From assembly GCA_029060305.1 (NCBI GenBank), contig JAIDUG010000008.1, positions 1 to 55,735 on the forward strand: DNA of 55,735 bases. The letters are read 5' to 3'. This stretch comes from Ruminococcus sp. (GTDB taxonomy: Bacteria; Bacillota; Clostridia; Oscillospirales; Ruminococcaceae). The notes beneath the pieces are model-generated. The model did no database searches and was not told where the DNA came from. It worked only from the letters and a program-made list of their open reading frames with translations. Shown here piece by piece: positions 51,879 to 55,735 of the stretch (within the stretch, counting starts at the first letter, position 1; each line of letters starts with the position of its first letter). Made by a program: the position numbers and the translations under genes.

Positions 51879-54041
51879 TCATTCACGATTAAGCTGGTCA
51901 GCAGTAACAGGAAGGTCGGAAAGTTTCAATAACTTTGCTTCAATCATCTGTATTGCAAGAGCATCATTGTTGGTTACACCGTCATTGTCAACAACATCAG
52001 CGTTTTTTATTCCCTGCTCGGTCAGTTTATATTCACTTGGATTCGAGATTGACTGCATAATTAATACAGCATCAGAAATATTTACTTTGCCGTCCTCATT
52101 AGCGTCACCATATGAAATATTGTTTTCACCGATTACTTCGAATTTCTTCAGACCCATTATATTATGAGTACCGTCGTGACACTGTACCTCAATCGAAACA
52201 TTACTTCCTACACCGGCAGACTTAAATTTTTCAATAACTTCAGGGTTATATACATTGAACTTTCCGTTTTCCTTAAACGTAATTGTTTCGTCGGTTATAT
52301 CGGTTATAGTATCTTCAAATGAAAATGTAATATAATGCGGAATGAAAGCTGTTGTTGTTTCAGTAGTAGTCGTTTCTGCGGTAACTGTAGTCTGTGTAGT
52401 AGTTGTAGTAGTACCTGTTGATTCAATACCGTCTATAATTGAATAGAATGATTCTTTAGCTGTATAGTCCTCGTTGAAAAGAAGTGGATAACCATAAGCT
52501 CTCCAACTCTGGTCGTCAGTCGTTCCCCAGAATACTACAGCGGAAATCTTGTCTTTCTGTGCAACAATAGTGTCCATAATGTCACTGTAATACTGTGCCT
52601 GTTCTTTGAAATGGTCTTTGTCGTTTACGGTAACGTCAAGTTCTGTCACCTGAACGTCAAGACCTGTTTCGCAGAATTTGTCAAGTGCCTTTTTGTAGAC
52701 GTTTACTGACGGGAATGCATCACTTCCGGAACGTGCGTCAAGGTGTGACTGCATACCGATACCGTCAATATAGTGACCGTCGGAATTTATTTCCTCAACC
52801 ATTTTTATAATAGCGTCCGTCTTCTGAGGCATATATTCATTGAAGTCATTGTAGTAGAGTTTAGTTCCCTCGGGAGCGTACTTCTTTGCAAACTCAAAAG
52901 CAGGTTTTATGAAAGAGTTGTCGCCGAAAATCTGTACCCACGGAGAATTTTGTGAACCCTCCTCCTGAGTACCGGCAGGACGTGCAGAACCGTCGTCAAG
53001 CCAGCATTCGTTTACAACGTCCCACGCATAGAAATCAACGTCAGAATATTCTTCCTCAACCTTTGCGAAAACATTCTTTATATAGTTTTCCATACGGACA
53101 AGCATTTTTTCCTTTGAAACCCATTCGCCGTCAGGGTCATAGTTTTCCTTAAAGAACCATGTGGGTGTCTGCTGATGCCATACAAGAACGTGTCCTCTTA
53201 CTGGAATATTATTTTCCCTTGCAAAATTGAGAATAGACTTTGCACTGTCAAGATTAACCTGTGGGTCTTCGTCATTTCCTGATGCTGCCATTTCCTGACA
53301 AGCCTTCTGGTCAAGAATAGCGTCCGGTTTGAGTTCGTTACCGGCTGTAATGCTGTTAAATTGTTTCAGTATAAGGTCTTTTGTGGACTGCGGAGCAAGT
53401 TCCTTTGCAGTTACAGCTGTACCGATTTTGAAATAATCGCTGTACAATTCCTTGAGTGACGGAATATCCTGCTGAATATCGTGAGTAGGAGCTTCTTTCA
53501 GTGTGAAATCATCTATATAGATGTTGTCAGTACCGCCCTCAAAATATATCATTACATTGCTTACGTCGTCGGAAAAACTTATCTTTATGTCATTTATTTC
53601 CTGCCAACCGTTGCCGTTGAGGTTAGCAAGATTTTCATAATGTTCAGTACCTGAGGCATCTGTATACTGCATACTGAAAGTATTGCTTGTATAGTATTGT
53701 CCCATAACCTTTGCACTTATAAGATAAGCTTTACCGGCTTCGCAAATATCGTCAAGTTTCAGTGCCGGACCGTTCCATGTTTTTGTACGTCCGCTTGCAC
53801 AGAGTGATTTTTTACCGCTTACAGCGTTTTCTTCACTTGCGGATATAACAGTAGTATCACCAGAATTTCTTGCGGTAAAAGCAGAAACGTCGCCGTCCTC
53901 AAAATCTGAGGAATAAATGATTTTTCCCTCTGCTGTTGAACCTGTTGCAGAATCTACAGCATATACAGCAGATGCTGTAGAACATATCATTACGGCACTG
54001 AGTGTACCGGCAAGAAGATTTTTAAAATGTTTTTTTTTCAT
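51879..54041 (-). CDS. GH10 xylanase with CBM22-like module and dockerin
   Basis: A 720-residue secreted cellulosomal endo-beta-1,4-xylanase. Order: signal peptide (about 1-29), CBM22-like module (about 40-183), GH10 barrel (about 195-540), Thr linker (543-564), an unrecognised module of about 70 residues (567-638), type I dockerin (about 643-710). The acid/base is E345 in WDVVNECW and the nucleophile E467 in QVTELDV; HVLVWHQQTPTW and WGTTDDQSW are also family marks. The dockerin matches the GH9 class, so all three enzymes probably dock on the same scaffold cohesins. The start follows AGGGTT; own promoter at 54087-54115. Confidence 0.95.
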   Translation of the reverse strand: MKKKHFKNLLAGTLSAVMICSTASAVYAVDSATGSTAEGKIIYSSDFEDGDVSAFTARNSGDTTVISASEENAVSGKKSLCASGRTKTWNGPALKLDDICEAGKAYLISAKVMGQYYTSNTFSMQYTDASGTEHYENLANLNGNGWQEINDIKISFSDDVSNVMIYFEGGTDNIYIDDFTLKEAPTHDIQQDIPSLKELYSDYFKIGTAVTAKELAPQSTKDLILKQFNSITAGNELKPDAILDQKACQEMAASGNDEDPQVNLDSAKSILNFARENNIPVRGHVLVWHQQTPTWFFKENYDPDGEWVSKEKMLVRMENYIKNVFAKVEEEYSDVDFYAWDVVNECWLDDGSARPAGTQEEGSQNSPWVQIFGDNSFIKPAFEFAKKYAPEGTKLYYNDFNEYMPQKTDAIIKMVEEINSDGHYIDGIGMQSHLDARSGSDAFPSVNVYKKALDKFCETGLDVQVTELDVTVNDKDHFKEQAQYYSDIMDTIVAQKDKISAVVFWGTTDDQSWRAYGYPLLFNEDYTAKESFYSIIDGIESTGTTTTTTQTTVTAETTTTETTTAFIPHYITFSFEDTITDITDETITFKENGKFNVYNPEVIEKFKSAGVGSNVSIEVQCHDGTHNIMGLKKFEVIGENNISYGDANEDGKVNISDAVLIMQSISNPSEYKLTEQGIKNADVVDNDGVTNNDALAIQMIEAKLLKLSDLPVTADQLNRE

Positions 54042-54086
54042 TTTTTAACCCTCCATAAATAAAATAGTTTTATTACATATAATGCA

Positions 54087-54115
54087 ATTTTAACATATTA
54101 TACGGTTTTTGTCAA
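54087..54115 (-). promoter_or_regulatory. Promoter of the GH10 xylanase gene
   Basis: On the minus strand, TTGACA (54115-54110), 17 bp and TAAAAT (54092-54087), 45 bases before the ATG. A TATAAT also occurs within the spacer but has no correctly placed -35. Confidence 0.7.
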
Positions 54116-54168
54116 TAGTATTTGAAAAATTTTTCACATTATTTTGAAAATCTGTAATCATATTTTAG

Positions 54169-54197
54169 TTGCAGTTTTCATGAAAATCTGATATAAT
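54169..54197 (+). promoter_or_regulatory. Promoter of the third lipoprotein gene
   Basis: TTGCAG (54169-54174), 17 bp and TATAAT (54192-54197), about 30 bases before the ATG. Confidence 0.82.
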
Positions 54198-54227
54198 AGG
54201 ATTATCCTACAGGAAAGAGGTAATATC

Positions 54228-54914
54228 ATGAAAAAATTTGCAATTATACTTACTGCCGTCATGTGTATATGTGTATCGTGCGGAGAAAAAAACAATTCGG
54301 AAAGTGATTCGGAAGACATACAATCCCCTACTGTTGTAACGGAAATAATTACTGATGTACCGGAAAAAATCGCCGACAGGACAGACGGTTATGACGAGGT
54401 TATAAAAAGTTACAGAAAATGTATGGAAAACAACAGTATCGGCAATATGATGAAACTTTCATACCCTGACAAATACTTTGAAATATTCAGTTTTATGGCA
54501 GAAATAAGTGATATGACTATTGAAGAAGTAATGGGTACTTTACAGTCGTATTCAGCAAACACAATCCGTATCAATGAAATAATTTCAGATGAAATTGTTG
54601 AAAATCCTAATGATATTACAGATATACTCATTCAGAATTACGGCGACTATCAGATTATCAGCGACTATATAGACGAACAGGGCGGTATGGAAAAGGTTGA
54701 TACAGAAAAATTCAACGAATTTATGGATAACGCTGAATATAATACGGAAAACATAACGCTTTATTTCAAGCCTGAAAACGTTCACCGTCTCAAGTGTAAA
54801 ATGGAGTCTTATATCAAAGACACGGAAACAGAACCGGAAATTTACGAACAGGACTATATTGTATACTACATTGACGGCGAAGGCTGGAAAATGGATACTT
54901 ATCTGACAGAGTAA
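54228..54914 (+). CDS. Putative lipoprotein (family member 3)
   Basis: A 228-residue exported protein of the same family as the pair at 10183-11524. The signal MKKFAIILTAVMCICVSCG places the lipid on Cys18. An acidic Ser/Asp spacer follows, then a helical start (YDEVIKSYRKCMENNSIGNMMKLSYP) that parallels the 10850 gene, and a strand-rich end (ITLYFKPENVHRLKCKMESYI, QDYIVYYIDGEGWKMDTYL). The final YIDGEGWKM resembles the ends of NTF2-like domains. Function unknown. Single gene with its own promoter. Confidence 0.72.
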   Translation: MKKFAIILTAVMCICVSCGEKNNSESDSEDIQSPTVVTEIITDVPEKIADRTDGYDEVIKSYRKCMENNSIGNMMKLSYPDKYFEIFSFMAEISDMTIEEVMGTLQSYSANTIRINEIISDEIVENPNDITDILIQNYGDYQIISDYIDEQGGMEKVDTEKFNEFMDNAEYNTENITLYFKPENVHRLKCKMESYIKDTETEPEIYEQDYIVYYIDGEGWKMDTYLTE

Positions 54915-54933
54915 TATTAATTACAATAAAAAA

Positions 54934-54954
54934 TCCCCGTCTCTCAGGCGGGGA
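54934..54954 (-). terminator. Hairpin with minus-strand T-run
   Basis: TCCCCG and CGGGGA pair around a 9-base loop. The T-run lies only on the minus-strand side, although both flanking genes run on the plus strand. It may stop antisense transcription or act as a plain hairpin before the next ribosome site. Confidence 0.5.
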
Positions 54955-54979
54955 AAACATACAGGGAGGTGAAAAATTT

Positions 54980-55525
54980 ATGGACAAATATGAAAAATTT
55001 AGTTTCTTAAAAGAGTGTATCGGCAAAATTGAAGAAGATATAACAGTTTCAAACAGAAAAGGCTTTGCCGATAAGGAAACTGTTATGAATCGCAATATTC
55101 TTGAGTGTCTGAAATATATTTCCGAAATTCTGGAAGAAAATATAACTGAAAGTTTAAACAAAAATTCACAACGCAGAAAGCGTTTCTTTATAACAGCGGA
55201 ACAGCGTAAACAGTTGAAAATTATGCCAAACGCAATGATAAGCGAAATAGCTAATGAACTAAACAGGGTTACAGCCGAAAACAATATAAAAAAAATACAA
55301 GCTGTGTGGATTACAAACTGGCTTATATCTATTGGTATTTTGGAGATAAACAACTTTGAAAAAAGAGTTCCCACTAAGGACGGAAAATCAATTGGAATAA
55401 CTACTCAATTGAAAAATCGATTTGACGGTACAGTATATTATCAAAACTATTATTCGGCAGAAGCACAGATATTTATATATGACAACATTGACAATATCAT
55501 TGCATTTCATTACAGTAAAAATTAA
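54980..55525 (+). CDS. Unknown protein with winged-helix-like middle
   Basis: A 181-residue cytoplasmic protein I do not recognise. The N-terminal third is helical. The middle (RRKRFFITAEQRKQLKIM, then SEIANELNRV and AVWITNWLISIGILEINNF) has the spacing of a winged helix. The end GKSIGITTQLK with DGTVYYQNYYSAEAQIFIYDNI resembles the tail of small firmicute proteins of unknown role. A strong GGGAGGTGA site precedes the ATG. It sits alone between the lipoprotein and a tRNA pair; no integrase or transposase accompanies it. Confidence 0.65.
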   Translation: MDKYEKFSFLKECIGKIEEDITVSNRKGFADKETVMNRNILECLKYISEILEENITESLNKNSQRRKRFFITAEQRKQLKIMPNAMISEIANELNRVTAENNIKKIQAVWITNWLISIGILEINNFEKRVPTKDGKSIGITTQLKNRFDGTVYYQNYYSAEAQIFIYDNIDNIIAFHYSKN

Positions 55526-55536
55526 TAAACAAAAAA

Positions 55537-55560
55537 CTCCCCGATATAAAAATCAGGGAG
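55537..55560. terminator. Terminator shared with the minus-strand tRNA pair
   Basis: CTCCCCGAT and ATCAGGGAG pair around a 6-base loop (the odd pair is G-T in the minus-strand RNA). T-runs lie on both sides. It ends the unknown gene and the tRNA-Arg/tRNA-His transcript. Confidence 0.75.
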
Positions 55561-55571
55561 AAATTTTTAAG

Positions 55572-55646
55572 GGTGGGAGATGGGATTCGAACCCACGGTC
55601 TTCGGGACCACAATCCGACGCTTTAACCAGCTAAGCTACACCCACC
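55572..55646 (-). tRNA. tRNA-His (anticodon GTG)
   Basis: A 75-base cloverleaf with the extra G at position -1 opposite C73, a tRNA-His hallmark. The anticodon loop TTGTGGT carries GTG and the T-loop is TTCGAAT. CCA is not encoded, unlike in the other tRNAs here. One acceptor position (6-67) is a T-T mismatch. Confidence 0.92.
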
Positions 55647-55658
55647 ATAAATAAAAGG

Positions 55659-55735
55659 TGGCGCGCCTTGCTGGATTCGAACCAGCGGCTTACTGCTTAG
55701 AAGGCAGTTACTCTATCCAGCTGAGTTAAAGGCGC
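55659..55735 (-). tRNA. tRNA-Arg (anticodon TCT)
   Basis: A 77-base cloverleaf whose 5' end is the last base of the window. Acceptor arms GCGCCTT and AAGGCGC pair, the stem ACTGC/GCAGT encloses the loop CTTCTAA with TCT, and CCA is encoded after discriminator G. Confidence 0.95.

Noticed and set aside
54814..55374. Minus-strand frame of 186 codons opposite the unknown gene at 54980
   Set aside because: The plus-strand gene has a strong ribosome site and coherent helical pattern. The minus frame has neither and crosses the end of the lipoprotein gene.

Overview
The window looks like chromosome from a cellulosome-forming Ruminococcus (Oscillospiraceae), related to R. flavefaciens or the human-gut cellulosomal ruminococci. 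The evidence is AT-rich DNA, Thr-rich linkers, type I dockerins on secreted glycoside hydrolases (two GH9, one GH10), a type II fatty-acid cluster with FabK, sporulation-type yabP/yabQ genes and many BspA-like LRR_5 proteins. Names are assigned by reading protein motifs; no database search was run.

Layout. 1-5.5 kb: a tiny hydrophobic peptide gene divergent from an XRE regulator across a perfect palindrome, then two GH9-dockerin enzymes on the minus strand. 5.6-11.6 kb: rsmE, an acidic membrane protein, tRNA-Pro/Thr/Tyr, two small immunity-like genes, typA and two lipoproteins. 11.65-18.6 kb: a compact nine-gene phage-derived structural operon (small and large terminase, portal, major capsid, prohead protease, connectors, two baseplate/hub-like proteins) without integrase, lysis, sheath, tube or tape-measure genes. 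It starts behind an RNA hairpin that buries the first ribosome binding site, and a stand-alone FeoA gene follows it. 18.9-21.9 kb: a short leader ORF, a CNNM/CorC transporter and an orphan solute-binding lipoprotein. 21.9-26.7 kb: one 1593-residue protein joining a DEDD-type exonuclease, a RecQ helicase and a UvrD-like helicase. 26.8-29.4 kb: rplM-rpsI and purB.

29.5-38.5 kb (minus) is an almost complete fatty-acid synthesis operon, fabH-fabK-(two zinc-ribbon genes)-fabG-fabF-accB-fabZ-accC-accD-accA-acpP. The divergent plus-strand run fabD-aroE-LRR-aroK-amidohydrolase-LRR/dockerin is tightly overlapped. 43.8-48.3 kb (minus) holds a dockerin protein of unknown catalytic type and two membrane-anchored LRR_5 proteins. 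48.4-50.1 kb (minus) is yabP-yabQ-divIC-S1 protein. guaB, a CBM22-like/GH10/dockerin xylanase, a third member of the lipoprotein family, an unknown gene and tRNA-His/tRNA-Arg complete the window.

Functionally the region mixes core metabolism (acyl chains, purines, shikimate, translation) with cellulosome components. Housekeeping promoters are very regular: a TTGACA-like box, 17 bp, and TATAAT. The items most worth follow-up are the minimal capsid operon with its RNA switch-like leader and the exonuclease-RecQ-UvrD fusion.
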